Under the pieces are notes generated by a model. The model was not told the origin of the DNA. It made no database searches and was given only the letters and a program-made list of their open reading frames with translations. A stretch of DNA of 64,000 bases. It comes from JASJAR01 sp039198225 (GTDB lineage Bacteria > Pseudomonadota > Alphaproteobacteria > Rhodobacterales > Rhodobacteraceae). Below, piece by piece: positions 8,700-17,239 of this stretch. Within the stretch, counting starts at the first letter, position 1, and every line of letters begins with the position of its first letter. Location of the stretch: the NCBI GenBank assembly GCA_039198225.1, contig JBCCTQ010000021.1, positions 1-64,000 of the forward strand, given 5' to 3'. A program made the position numbers and the translations under genes.

Positions 8700-10514
8700 A
8701 TGGCGCCGCCGCTTCTCCAGCTTTCAGACATTGCCCTGACCTGGGGCGGGGATCCGGTGTTTCGGGACCTTTCACTCCTGGTCCAGCCCGGCGACCGGCT
8801 GGCCCTCGTCGGCCGGAACGGGTCGGGAAAATCCACCCTTCTCAAAGTGATGGCGGGCGATATCGAAGCCGATACCGGCGCCCGGGCCGTCGCTCCCGGA
8901 ACGCAAGTGGCCCGGCTCGCCCAAGATCCCGACATGTCGGCCTATGCCACATTGGGCGATTTCGCGGCCCGGGGGATCGATCCTTCGGAAGTTTGGCGGA
9001 CCGAAGCCGCCGCCAACGGGATCGGAATTGACCTTGGCCTTGATCCCGTCAAAGCCTCGGGCGGAGAGCGTCGCCGCGCAGCCCTTGCCGGGCTCGCAGC
9101 CGCCGAGGCCGATCTTGTCCTCCTCGACGAGCCCACCAACCATCTCGATTTGCCAGCAATCCTTTGGCTCGAGAACTGGCTCGCCGAGACCCGAGCCGCC
9201 TTCATCCTCATTTCCCACGACCGCGCGGTTCTCTCCCGCCTGACCGGGGCCACCCTATGGCTCGACCGGGGCCAGGTCCGCCGCCAGGAGAAAGGCTTTG
9301 GCGATTTCGAAGCGTGGCGCGACCAGGTCTGGGCCGAAGAAGACCTCGCCCGTCACAAGCTCGACCGGAAGATAAAGGCCGAAGCGCGCTGGGCGGTGGA
9401 GGGGATCTCGGCCCGGCGGAAGCGAAACCAAGGCCGGGTGCGGGCGCTCGCCGCCCTTCGCGAAACCCGCGCGTTTGAGATCCGCCGCCAGGGCACAGCC
9501 GCCATGGCCCTCGCCGATGCGCCCCAGTCGGGAAAGAAAGTGATCGAAGCCCGGGGGATCTCAAAGTCCGTCGGGGGGCGGGTGCTCTTCCAAAATCTCG
9601 ACGTCCTCATCGGCCGGGGCGACCGGGTGGCCCTGATCGGGCCGAACGGGGCGGGCAAAACTACGCTTTTGAACTGCCTCATCGGCCGCGCCGATCCGGA
9701 TACCGGCGACATCAAACGGGGCACCGGGCTTTTGGAGGCCGTTTTTGATCAGGCTCGCGACGAGATCCCGGGCGAAGCCACCCTCTGGGAGGCGCTCACC
9801 GGTGACAAGGCCATGCGCGTCTCCGGCCGAGCCGACCAGGTCATGGTCCGGGGCATCCCCCGCCACGTCGTCGGCTATCTCAAAGACTTCCTCTTCGATG
9901 AGGCCCAGGCCCGTGCTCCGGTGCGGGCGCTGTCGGGTGGCGAACGCGCGCGGCTTCTCTTGGCCAAGCTCATGGCGCGGGAGGCCAACCTCCTCGTTCT
10001 CGATGAGCCGACCAATGATCTCGACATCGAAACCCTCGACCTCCTCCAGGAACTTATCGACGACTACGCCGGCACCGTTCTTCTCGTCAGCCATGACCGC
10101 GATTTCATTGACCGGGTCGCCACCCAAACCCTCGTCTTTGACGGCAAAGGCAAAGTCACCCCAGTGGCCGGGGGCTGGGACCAGGCCCGGGCCGAATGGT
10201 CGGCGCCGGCCACCCAAGTGCCCGCCGCCAAACCCCCGTCCCAGGGCCAGAAAAAACCCGCCCCAAAGTCCAGCCATAAACTCGCACTTACCTTTACCGA
10301 GCGCCATCGCCTCGACGCGCTCCCGGGCGAGATCGAGCGTCTCGAAGCTGAGATCAAGAAGCTCGAAACGCTTCTTTCCGATCCTGATCTTTACACCAAA
10401 GACCCGACGAAATTTGCCACCGCCTCCAAAGCAATGGCCGAGCGCCAAGACAAGCTCCGAGCGGCGGAAGAAGATTGGCTGACTTTGGCCGAAAAGGCCG
10501 AAACCGCGGGCTAG
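8700..10514 (+). CDS. ABC-F family ATPase, Uup-like
   Basis: Soluble ABC protein with two ATPase domains in one chain and no membrane segment, as in ABC-F translation factors. Walker A sites are GRNGSGKST (38-46) and GPNGAGKTT. Each domain has a signature (SGGERRR; LSGGERARLLL) and a DEPTNHLDL/DEPTNDLDI Walker B region. The 604-residue length and a C-terminal basic then coiled-coil segment (about 500-604) point to the Uup branch rather than EttA. Uup binds branched DNA and ribosomes in E. coli. ATG 8700 is 47 bases past the DUF5333 stop. Confidence 0.9.
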   Translation: MAPPLLQLSDIALTWGGDPVFRDLSLLVQPGDRLALVGRNGSGKSTLLKVMAGDIEADTGARAVAPGTQVARLAQDPDMSAYATLGDFAARGIDPSEVWRTEAAANGIGIDLGLDPVKASGGERRRAALAGLAAAEADLVLLDEPTNHLDLPAILWLENWLAETRAAFILISHDRAVLSRLTGATLWLDRGQVRRQEKGFGDFEAWRDQVWAEEDLARHKLDRKIKAEARWAVEGISARRKRNQGRVRALAALRETRAFEIRRQGTAAMALADAPQSGKKVIEARGISKSVGGRVLFQNLDVLIGRGDRVALIGPNGAGKTTLLNCLIGRADPDTGDIKRGTGLLEAVFDQARDEIPGEATLWEALTGDKAMRVSGRADQVMVRGIPRHVVGYLKDFLFDEAQARAPVRALSGGERARLLLAKLMAREANLLVLDEPTNDLDIETLDLLQELIDDYAGTVLLVSHDRDFIDRVATQTLVFDGKGKVTPVAGGWDQARAEWSAPATQVPAAKPPSQGQKKPAPKSSHKLALTFTERHRLDALPGEIERLEAEIKKLETLLSDPDLYTKDPTKFATASKAMAERQDKLRAAEEDWLTLAEKAETAG

Positions 10515-10525
10515 GGTTCTGGGCC

Positions 10526-10548
10526 CTTCATCCTGGTCAAAATACTCC
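10526..10548 (+). repeat. Dispersed intergenic repeat, copy 1
   Basis: 23-base element beginning CTTCATCCTGG and ending AATACTCC, found again in inverse orientation at 14999-15021 with one mismatch. Both copies sit beside GC-rich inverted repeats near gene ends. Confidence 0.6.
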
Positions 10549-10553
10549 GGGGT

Positions 10554-10570
10554 CCGGGGCAGGGCCCCGG
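10554..10570 (+). terminator. Hairpin after the ABC-F gene
   Basis: CCGGGGC-AGG-GCCCCGG, a 7-bp stem followed by CTTTCCCTT. It is a plausible intrinsic terminator with an imperfect T tract. Confidence 0.5.
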
Positions 10571-10661
10571 CTTTCCCTTCAAACAGGCGCGATGTTTGGG
10601 GTATTATTATACCGTAATTTCAAGGCACTGTTTTTAATAGTAAATAAGTGACCCTACGACC

Positions 10662-10689
10662 TTGACCCGTCACGCCCAATCCTTAAAAC
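10662..10689 (+). promoter_or_regulatory. Possible promoter for rplM-rpsI
   Basis: TTGACC at 10662-10667 and TAAAAC at 10684-10689, spaced 16 bp, 36 bases before rplM. The -10 match is weak. Confidence 0.35.
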
Positions 10690-10725
10690 CCACCCATCCG
10701 GTTTCCCACCGACAAGGGTCAGATA

Positions 10726-11190
10726 ATGAAAACCTACACCGCGACACCGGCGGATATCGACAAGAAGTGGATTCTGATCGACGCCGAAGGCGTCGTGCTC
10801 GGCCGCCTTGCCTCGATTGTCGCCAACCGCTTGCGCGGCAAGCACAAGCCGACCTTCACGCCCCATATGGACATGGGCGACAACGTGATCGTCATCAATG
10901 CTGAGAAGGTCCAGGTGACCGGCGACAAGCGCAACAAGCCGAATTACTGGCATACGGGCTACCCGGGCGGGATCAAATCCCGCACCACTGGCCAGATCCT
11001 CGAAGGTGCCCACCCCGAACGGGTGGTGATGCAAGCGGTCAAACGGATGCTTCCGGGCAACCGCCTTTCCCGCCAGCAGATGACCCATCTTCGGGTCTAT
11101 GCTGGGGCCGAGCATCCCCACGAGGCGCAATCGCCCGAAGTGCTCGACGTCAAAGCGATGAACAAGAAAAACACCCGGGAGGCCCGGTAA
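10726..11190 (+). CDS. rplM: 50S ribosomal protein L13
   Basis: Large-subunit protein of 154 residues. It starts MKTYTATPADIDKKWILIDA and contains the family blocks LGRLASIVANRLRGK and MLPGNRLSRQQM. ATG 10726 is preceded by AGGGTCAG. The TAA stop overlaps the rpsI ATG by one base (TAATG), so the two genes are translationally linked, the conserved rplM-rpsI arrangement. Confidence 0.98.
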   Translation: MKTYTATPADIDKKWILIDAEGVVLGRLASIVANRLRGKHKPTFTPHMDMGDNVIVINAEKVQVTGDKRNKPNYWHTGYPGGIKSRTTGQILEGAHPERVVMQAVKRMLPGNRLSRQQMTHLRVYAGAEHPHEAQSPEVLDVKAMNKKNTREAR

Positions 11191-11675
11191 TGGCCGAAGA
11201 ACTGAATTCCCTGGAAGAGTTGGGCGGCGCGGTTGCTGACACGCCCATGGCCGAAGCGGCTCCCATTCGCGAGCCCCAGCGCGACGATCTCGGTCGGGCC
11301 TATGCCACCGGCAAACGGAAAGACGCCGTGGCCCGGGTTTGGATCAAGCCGGGCTCCGGCAAGGTCACGGTCAACGGTAAGGAAATGGATGCCTATTTCG
11401 CCCGTCCCGTTCTTCAGATGATCCTCCGCCAGCCGTTCCAAGTGGCGGGCGTTGAAGGCGAGTTCGACGTGATGGCCACGGTCAAAGGCGGCGGGCTCTC
11501 GGGCCAAGCCGGTGCCGTTAAACACGGTATCTCGAAAGCGCTCCAGCTTTATGAACCATCGCTTCGCCCCGCCCTCAAAGCGGCGGGTTTCCTCACCCGG
11601 GACAGCCGGGTTGTTGAACGGAAAAAGTACGGCAAAGCTAAAGCCCGGAAGAGCTTCCAGTTCTCCAAGCGCTGA
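11190..11675 (+). CDS. rpsI: 30S ribosomal protein S9
   Basis: 161-residue small-subunit protein. The S9 core begins at YATGKRKDAVARVW (about residue 34) and ends with the canonical basic tail KARKSFQFSKR, which reaches the P-site tRNA. About 33 residues of N-terminal extension precede the core, as in many alphaproteobacteria. Followed by a strong terminator. Confidence 0.98.
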   Translation: MAEELNSLEELGGAVADTPMAEAAPIREPQRDDLGRAYATGKRKDAVARVWIKPGSGKVTVNGKEMDAYFARPVLQMILRQPFQVAGVEGEFDVMATVKGGGLSGQAGAVKHGISKALQLYEPSLRPALKAAGFLTRDSRVVERKKYGKAKARKSFQFSKR

Positions 11676-11698
11676 CTTCAGCCACGGGCCTTATCCGA

Positions 11699-11727
11699 AA
11701 CAGCCGCGCCCCATGCGCGGCTGTTTT
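11699..11727 (+). terminator. Rho-independent terminator after rpsI
   Basis: Perfect 11-bp stem AACAGCCGCGC/GCGCGGCTGTT around loop CCCAT, running into TTTT. Confidence 0.9.
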
Positions 11728-11843
11728 CGTTTGGCCGGGCCTCACTCTTCCGCCGCCAACCTCCCGCCGCGGCAATCGGGGCGTTGGGCTACTGAGCGCC
11801 CCTGGGCTATGGTTCTGACACTCATTTGAGGGCGGGGGGACAC

Positions 11844-13076
11844 ATGCCTGAAAAATCATTGCGAGAGGGCCCGGAGACGGCCTTGGGAAAAGGATTGCTC
11901 GACGAGTTGGTGCTCATCGTCCAGGCTGAATTTGCCGAAGCCTTGCTCCGGCCGGACGGTGCTAAGGCCAAGAAAAGCAACATTGCCCGCATCGCCAACA
12001 GTCTTTTTGAAAATGCGCCCGGGCAACGAAAGCAAGTTGCCGAACGTTTGATGGCCGAAAACATCCGGACCGGCGCCGCATTTTCGAAAGAAGCGAAGTC
12101 GCGGTTTGACGGTTTTATGACGGGCGGCGGCGATCGTCCGGCATTTCAACGAAAGGACGTACTCGAAGGCCTGGAAAAACTCGTCAAACCGACCGACGAC
12201 GTTTCCGAAAAAGAGGCCAAGCGCCATTTCGACGGATTGGTCAAAGAACTGAAAAAAGCCCGGCAAGCCGCATCGGACGAGCTTCTCCGCCACCATGACG
12301 GAACCGCGCACCGTGAGCCCGGCAACATCGCCAATATCCTCGCCGCCCTGCCGCGCCCGCGCGTGCCCTATCGCCGGCTGGATCTGCTCGTCGACAGCAT
12401 TGAATGCCTGAAAACCACCCGCGAAATTGACCGGGATGAAATGCTGATCGCCGGGGTGACCGAAGCCTTCCCGATCAATCGGGTGGCGGGCGAAGACGGG
12501 CTAGAGTTTGAACCAGGGCCGACGGAAACCGGCATCGTCAATGTCCAATCGGTCGGGAAGTATTCGCGCCATGACCATGAGTTTTTCAACCCGCCCTTGA
12601 ACCACGCTTCGTTCAACCTTCGGCGCGAAACGATGCCCTATTGTGTGTCCGTGGGCTTTGCGATGGCCGAACGGGACAAGGGCGGTTTCGAAGAGTTCAT
12701 CGGCCAAACCGAAGACCTTTTGCCGATCATTGGGTCAGGCAGCAGCGAAGCGGGCCTCTTCATGTCCGTCTGGACGACAACGCTCGCCGGAACCGGGATC
12801 GGCGGATTGATCGGGGGGCCAATTGGTGCGCTCATTGGCGCTGCGGCGGGGCTGATACTGGGCCTCGTGATCTTTTCGATCGGCCAGTTAATCGGCAGGA
12901 ATGAAGACGACATCTTCGAGGTCAATTTCGAACCGCTTTTGATGCTGACCGAAGACAGTCTAGAGGAATGGCCGTTTTACGGCGCAGCCCGTTCGGTGGA
13001 TTTCCCGCTCGAATTGGTGGGCCACGGGGGCCAATACGTCGTCCATTGCCATTGGGAGTTCAGCGACCCGCGATGA
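11844..13076 (+). CDS. Unrecognised protein with a glycine-zipper membrane hairpin
   Basis: I do not recognise a family for this 410-residue product. The first 200 residues are charged and helical, with many Lys and Glu and no signal peptide. Residues about 312-352 form a hydrophobic hairpin with repeated Gly-X3-Gly spacing (GGLIGGPIGALIGAAAGLILG), the pattern of glycine zippers in pore-forming and membrane-remodelling proteins. The frame is open from a TTG at 11826; ATG 11844 follows GGGCGGGGGGA and is preferred. It stands alone between the rpsI terminator and a 237-base gap. No toxin-immunity partner is visible. Confidence 0.7.
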   Translation: MPEKSLREGPETALGKGLLDELVLIVQAEFAEALLRPDGAKAKKSNIARIANSLFENAPGQRKQVAERLMAENIRTGAAFSKEAKSRFDGFMTGGGDRPAFQRKDVLEGLEKLVKPTDDVSEKEAKRHFDGLVKELKKARQAASDELLRHHDGTAHREPGNIANILAALPRPRVPYRRLDLLVDSIECLKTTREIDRDEMLIAGVTEAFPINRVAGEDGLEFEPGPTETGIVNVQSVGKYSRHDHEFFNPPLNHASFNLRRETMPYCVSVGFAMAERDKGGFEEFIGQTEDLLPIIGSGSSEAGLFMSVWTTTLAGTGIGGLIGGPIGALIGAAAGLILGLVIFSIGQLIGRNEDDIFEVNFEPLLMLTEDSLEEWPFYGAARSVDFPLELVGHGGQYVVHCHWEFSDPR

Positions 13077-13313
13077 AGGGCCGATCCGGCCTATCGGGGG
13101 AATGGGTGACGGGACCGCACCGACCGTAGAGGCAACTCAATTCCCGAGGACCTGTAATTACAGGTGGGCGCCAGGTAACCGAGCCACGGCCCGGACAGAG
13201 CCAGCTCCCTCGGAAGTGCTTAAGGCCACCGGAATTTGTCCTCCGCACGGGAAGGGCAGAACCCGTCAATTGTGGGAGATATGGCCGGAGAGCGCCCGGG
13301 ACAAGGGGCAGCC
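13077..13313. other. Intergenic region with a perfect 16-bp palindrome
   Basis: Non-coding in all frames that I could follow. It contains the exact palindrome ACCTGTAATTACAGGT at 13150-13165 and several GC-rich partial repeats. It lies between two gene 3' ends, an unusual place for an operator, so it could belong to a small RNA. Confidence 0.4.
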
Positions 13314-14153
13314 TCAGCCCATTTCGCCCGCCGCCGCTAGGAGTTTCGGCAGAAGTTGGAGATCCGCGGCCGCAGGTGCCCCGTCCTCCATTTGCCATGC
13401 GAGGCTCAGGGCGCACTTCGCGGCTGCCCAACCCAGAAACTCCGTCTCTGTGACGTCGAGGGCGTCGGAGAACACCGCCGCGCGCCGGGCAATCACTTCC
13501 CGACGGGCTGCAAGGTCTTCTGCTCCGGACGGGTTGCGCATGGCATTGGCCAGCTCGAACCCGGCCGGGCCCAGAACGCCTTTAGGGTCGACCACTCGCC
13601 AATCTGATCCGGACCAAAGAATATTGTCGTGGTGAAGATCACCGTGGAGGAGCTGCGGCGTGGCCTCATTTGCTAGAAGGGTTTGGGCAACCTCGACCGC
13701 GCGGCCAAAATGTTCTGCAATGGACCGGTCGAGACGGGCCAAATCGAGCTGAAACAGCGCTTGGAACCAATCCGCGAGACGGGGAAGGGCCGGCGGTGTT
13801 GGCCCCGGCGCCCGGTGCAACCTTTGGGCCATTCGGGCCAGGACCTCGCTGGCCTTTTCGTCTTCGCCCCGGCGGGTGAGATCGCCGAGGGCCGGACCCG
13901 GAAGATAGGCCATCAAAAGCCATCCCGGCCCGTGATCTATCACCTCGACCGCCGCCGCGCTTTGCCAATGCATCAGGAGCTCCGGCGCCCGGGCCTCGTT
14001 TCTTTCGTTCCCGTCTTTGAACTCTTTGAGCGCGGTCTCCCGTCCCGAGGCCCTTACGCGCCAGACCCGGGCAATTCCCGTTTCGGCGAGGAGGCCTAAG
14101 GGCTCGGCATTGAGATATTCCAATAGCTTTGCCGATGGGGAGGGGTCAGCCAT
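13314..14153 (-). CDS. Aminoglycoside/hydroxyurea phosphotransferase family kinase (APH(6)-like)
   Basis: 279-residue kinase-fold protein of the streptomycin 6-kinase type. The Brenner motif HGDLHHDN at 170-177 supplies catalytic Asp172, and VVDPKG at 187-192 supplies the metal-binding Asp. The family phosphorylates streptomycin or small hydroxylated molecules with ATP, but chromosomal members in environmental bacteria often have unknown substrates, so resistance is not implied. Divergent from mmcB. Confidence 0.8.
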   Translation of the reverse strand: MADPSPSAKLLEYLNAEPLGLLAETGIARVWRVRASGRETALKEFKDGNERNEARAPELLMHWQSAAAVEVIDHGPGWLLMAYLPGPALGDLTRRGEDEKASEVLARMAQRLHRAPGPTPPALPRLADWFQALFQLDLARLDRSIAEHFGRAVEVAQTLLANEATPQLLHGDLHHDNILWSGSDWRVVDPKGVLGPAGFELANAMRNPSGAEDLAARREVIARRAAVFSDALDVTETEFLGWAAAKCALSLAWQMEDGAPAAADLQLLPKLLAAAGEMG

Positions 14154-14254
14154 GGACGGTGTATCTCGGCATAGGCTTCGAGGGCGACGACCCGCCTTTG
14201 GCTCTGTCCGGAAGGTCGCCCCGCTCCCTCCGAAATGCCTCGGCCTTGCATTTT

Positions 14255-14269
14255 GTTCTCCTATTGTTC
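14255..14269 (+). promoter_or_regulatory. LexA (SOS) box for mmcB
   Basis: Exact GTTC-N7-GTTC (GTTC at 14255-14258 and 14266-14269), the alphaproteobacterial LexA operator, 12 bases before the mmcB start codon. mmcB is a known SOS gene in Caulobacter, which supports function. Confidence 0.8.
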
Positions 14270-14281
14270 ACTCTTCCTCCC

Positions 14282-14749
14282 ATGCCCGATGACATGACCT
14301 CCCCAAGTGCGCCGGCGCCGAAGCTGGGTCAGCTCCTGGCTCGGGGTGTGTGTCGGCACCTTCTGGGCCATGATTTCGTGACCGTTGAAGAACTCATACC
14401 CGCCCCGGGGCTTCGGGTGGATGTGATGGCCCTTGGCCCCAAGGGCGAGATCTGGATTGTGGAGTGTAAATCGAGCCGGGCCGACTTCGTCTCCGACCGG
14501 AAATGGGAAGGTTATTTGCCTTGGTGCGATCGCTATTTCTGGGCGGTGGACGAGGCTTTTCCAAGTGAATTGCTGCCCTCTGAGACCGGCCTGATCGTGG
14601 CCGATGCCTATGACGCAGAAATCCTCCGCATGGCGCCGGAGACGAAACTCGCTCCGGCCCGGCGGAAAGTGATGGTGCAGAAATTTGCGCGCCATGCCGC
14701 CCTTCGATGGCACGGGGCGCGGGACCCGGGCCTTATCGGCGTGGCTTAG
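14282..14749 (+). CDS. mmcB: MmcB family DNA repair protein
   Basis: 155-residue PD-(D/E)XK nuclease-like protein implicated in mitomycin C damage repair in Caulobacter. The core Asp47 (RVDVMAL) and Glu61-Cys-Lys63 (IVECKSS) match the D...ExK catalytic pattern. The frame is open from 14129, but ATG 14282 fits the family and places the SOS box just upstream; ATG 14294 is an alternative. Its 3' end overlaps the convergent DUF6324 gene by 17 bp. Confidence 0.88.
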   Translation: MPDDMTSPSAPAPKLGQLLARGVCRHLLGHDFVTVEELIPAPGLRVDVMALGPKGEIWIVECKSSRADFVSDRKWEGYLPWCDRYFWAVDEAFPSELLPSETGLIVADAYDAEILRMAPETKLAPARRKVMVQKFARHAALRWHGARDPGLIGVA

Positions 14750-14927
14750 AACCCCGAGCGCGCGCGGCTGCGGCACGGATTTCCTCGGCGATCTCTTCGG
14801 CCTCGTCAGGGTCGAAATCCATTGGGATTTCGGCACCGCCGCCTTCGACATAGATCCGCACCATCCCACCCGATGTGGGGCCGATTTGGAGATTGGCCTC
14901 GATGTCTTTTTCGCTGTTGATGCCCAT
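14733..14927 (-). CDS. DUF6324-type small acidic protein
   Basis: 64 residues beginning MGINSEKDIEANLQIGP and ending in a helical EAEEIAEEIRAAAARAR stretch. It matches my recollection of DUF6324, a short Rhodobacterales family of unknown function. No membrane or signal segment. It overlaps the mmcB 3' end on the opposite strand. Confidence 0.75.
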   Translation of the reverse strand: MGINSEKDIEANLQIGPTSGGMVRIYVEGGGAEIPMDFDPDEAEEIAEEIRAAAARARGSKPRR

Positions 14928-14998
14928 GGGCGGCGTCTAGCGCCGGAGGCCCCAATGTTCAACGCCGGTTTTGGCCGGGAGGGAGGATGCCTCCGGCG

Positions 14999-15021
14999 GG
15001 AGTATTTTGGCCAGGATGAAG
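14999..15021 (-). repeat. Dispersed intergenic repeat, copy 2
   Basis: On the minus strand this reads CTTCATCCTGG...AATACTCC, matching 10526-10548 with one substitution. It is flanked by the GCCTCCGGCGGGAG partial hairpin. Elements of this kind recur in Rhodobacteraceae genomes (recollection, not searched). Confidence 0.6.
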
Positions 15022-15036
15022 GGACCGGGCCCTTCT

Positions 15037-15591
15037 TCAGGCCGCTTTCCACTTGATCGAGCATCCGATGGATGGGGTTTGGTCGGCCGGACCCCGCCCG
15101 GTTTCTGCGACGCCCTTCATGGCCTCAAAGAGCTCACGTGGGAGATCGTCCGAACCGGTGTTCCGGCGCGTGGCATCGAGCCGGCCGCGGTATTGGAGGC
15201 CCAAATCGGCATTGAACCCGAAGAAATCGGGCGTGCAGACCGCGCCGTAGGCCCGGGCCACCGATTGGTCCTCGTCGTGAAGGTAGGGAAAAGAGAAACC
15301 CTTCGCCTTTGCCATCTCTGCCATCCGGTCAAACCCGTCATCGGGATAGGCGACCGCATCGTTTGAACAGATCGCGGCGACCCCGATCCCGAGGTTTTCG
15401 AGCGCGGCGGCGTCCCGGACGATCTTGTCGAGGATCGCCAAGACGAAGGGGCAATGGTTGCAAATGAACATGACGAGAAGCCCGGCCTCGCCATTGATCT
15501 CGTCGCGGCTGAGGGTCCTTCCATCGGTGGCCGGAAGGCGGAAATCGGGTGCGGGCCAATCAAAATCGCAGACGGGGGGTGTGGCGGCCAT
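15037..15591 (-). CDS. Thioredoxin-fold family protein (AhpC/TSA-like)
   Basis: 184-residue redoxin-like protein. The N-terminal half has the thioredoxin-fold strand followed by FICNHCPFV with Cys44 and Cys47 in a CNHC motif, the family signature of a widespread bacterial thioredoxin family with unassigned substrate. No signal peptide is evident, so it is probably cytoplasmic. It lies 11 bp downstream of rpe on the same strand and is likely cotranscribed. Confidence 0.85.
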   Translation of the reverse strand: MAATPPVCDFDWPAPDFRLPATDGRTLSRDEINGEAGLLVMFICNHCPFVLAILDKIVRDAAALENLGIGVAAICSNDAVAYPDDGFDRMAEMAKAKGFSFPYLHDEDQSVARAYGAVCTPDFFGFNADLGLQYRGRLDATRRNTGSDDLPRELFEAMKGVAETGRGPADQTPSIGCSIKWKAA

Positions 15592-15602
15592 ATCTGTTTC
15601 CT

Positions 15603-16283
15603 TTAGGGGGCGGCGGCGCGAAGGACGCGGATATTTTCGCCATAGGCCGCAGGTGCGGCGGCGGTTCCGCCGTTGAATACGGCCGATCCCGCGACGAGCA
15701 CATCCGCCCCGGCGGCAACGGCGGGCGGGGCCGTTGCCGGATCGACACCGCCGTCGATTTCGATATGGATCTCCCGGTCGCCGATCATCTCGCGGAGGCG
15801 CGCGATCTGAGTGAGCTGGCTGTCGATAAAGCGCTGGCCGCCGAAACCGGGATTAACGGTCATGAGGCACACCAGGTCGCAAAGATCGAGCAAGGGCGCG
15901 GCGGCTTCCACGGGTGTTCCCGGGTTGAGCGCAAGGCCCGCCTTGATCCCTGCGGCGCGAATGGCTTGGAGGGTGCGATGGGTATGGGGGCCGGCTTCGA
16001 GATGGGCGGTGAGGATATCGGCACCGGCATCGACGAAAGCGTCAATGAGCGGATCGACCGGCGCGATCATCAAATGCACATCCAAGAGCGTCGTCACGTG
16101 GGGCCGGATCGCCTTCACCGTTGCGGGCCCAAAGGTGAGGTTCGGGACGAAATGACCATCCATCACATCCACATGGATCCAATCGGCCCCTTCCGCTTCC
16201 ACGGCTTGGATCTCGCGGCCGAAATCTGCGAAATCGGCGGCGAGGATCGAGGGGGCGATTTTGAGCGCGCGATTGAATGCCAT
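15603..16283 (-). CDS. rpe: Ribulose-phosphate 3-epimerase
   Basis: TIM-barrel enzyme interconverting ribulose-5-phosphate and xylulose-5-phosphate in the pentose phosphate and Calvin cycles. The 226-residue product has the signature APSILAADF near the start, HVDVMDGHFVPN metal-binding region, the DVHLMI strand and the C-terminal DGGVDPATAP phosphate-binding segment. Full length. Confidence 0.97.
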   Translation of the reverse strand: MAFNRALKIAPSILAADFADFGREIQAVEAEGADWIHVDVMDGHFVPNLTFGPATVKAIRPHVTTLLDVHLMIAPVDPLIDAFVDAGADILTAHLEAGPHTHRTLQAIRAAGIKAGLALNPGTPVEAAAPLLDLCDLVCLMTVNPGFGGQRFIDSQLTQIARLREMIGDREIHIEIDGGVDPATAPPAVAAGADVLVAGSAVFNGGTAAAPAAYGENIRVLRAAAP

Positions 16284-16348
16284 GGCCCGGCCATGTGCCC
16301 TCGGACTGGCTTGGGGTCAAGACCCGGCCCGGCCGCCAAGCGTGGCCG

Positions 16349-17134
16349 TTACCGGCCTTCGAATGTGGCGGGGCGCTTTTCGAGGAACGCCATCACCCCT
16401 TCGCGGAAGTCACGGGTCTTGCCGGCCCGGCCTTGGAGGCGGGCCTCGAGAAGCAATTGCTGTTCCAGCGTGTTTTCATAGGTCGAGCGGAGAGCGGCCT
16501 TCAATTGGGTATAGGCCGCAGTGGGCCCGTTCGCGAGGTGGGCCGCCCGAGCCTGCCAGGTCGCGTCGAATTCGTCGTCCGGCACCGCTTCCCAGATCAT
16601 CCCCCAATCGGAGGCTTGGCGGGCGGTGATGGGCTCGGCGAAAAGGGCAGCACCCATGGCCTTGGCAAAGCCCGCTTGGCGCGGCAACCAATAGGTCCCG
16701 CCCGCGTCGGGAATAAGACCGATCCGCGTAAAGGCTTGAAGGAAAACGGCACTTTCAGCCGCGATTACTACATCAGCGGCCAGGGCCAGGTTGGCGCCAG
16801 CGCCCGCTGCCGCCCCGTTAACTGCCGCGATCACCGGCACGGGACAGTCGAAGATGGCCCGGAGCATCGGCACATATTCGTCGCGGAGCGTTCGCTCGAG
16901 ATCGCTTGACGCGGCCGTGGCGCGGTCGCCGAGATCTTGCCCGGAACAGAAAGCGTCACCGGCCCCGATGATCACCAGGACACGGGCCGATTTCTCCGCC
17001 GACTTGATCGCATGGAGGATTTCAGCGCGCATTTGCGTGTTGAGCGCATTCCGGACCTCGGGCCGGTTGAGTGCGATCAGCCCCACATTGTCTTCGATTG
17101 CCAGGGTCAGGGTCTGATAGTCCATGCGCGCCAC
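16349..17134 (-). CDS. Enoyl-CoA hydratase/isomerase, PaaG-like
   Basis: 261-residue crotonase-superfamily protein. Oxyanion-hole segments are GAGDAFCSGQDLGDR (about 58-72) and NGAAAGAGANLALAAD (about 105-120). The Asp-containing RIGLIPDAGGTYWLPR block resembles 2-(1,2-epoxy-1,2-dihydrophenyl)acetyl-CoA isomerase (PaaG) of aerobic phenylacetate degradation. No other paa genes are in the window, so substrate is inferred from similarity only. Confidence 0.8.
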   Translation of the reverse strand: MARMDYQTLTLAIEDNVGLIALNRPEVRNALNTQMRAEILHAIKSAEKSARVLVIIGAGDAFCSGQDLGDRATAASSDLERTLRDEYVPMLRAIFDCPVPVIAAVNGAAAGAGANLALAADVVIAAESAVFLQAFTRIGLIPDAGGTYWLPRQAGFAKAMGAALFAEPITARQASDWGMIWEAVPDDEFDATWQARAAHLANGPTAAYTQLKAALRSTYENTLEQQLLLEARLQGRAGKTRDFREGVMAFLEKRPATFEGR

Positions 17135-17239
17135 TCCGGTTTTCCTATAGCTAAGGGTACCGGCGGCCGAAGGGAATGGACGAGGATCACTTGGTGGAGC
17201 GAACGCTGCGTCAGGCCCGGAAAATCAGCGATGTTTGGT

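Noticed and set aside
13077..13313. Possible RNase P, SRP or 6S RNA
   Set aside because: None of the conserved cores of these RNAs could be matched by eye.
13314..14153. Antibiotic resistance gene
   Set aside because: The APH(6)-like fold alone does not show resistance; chromosomal members commonly act on other substrates.
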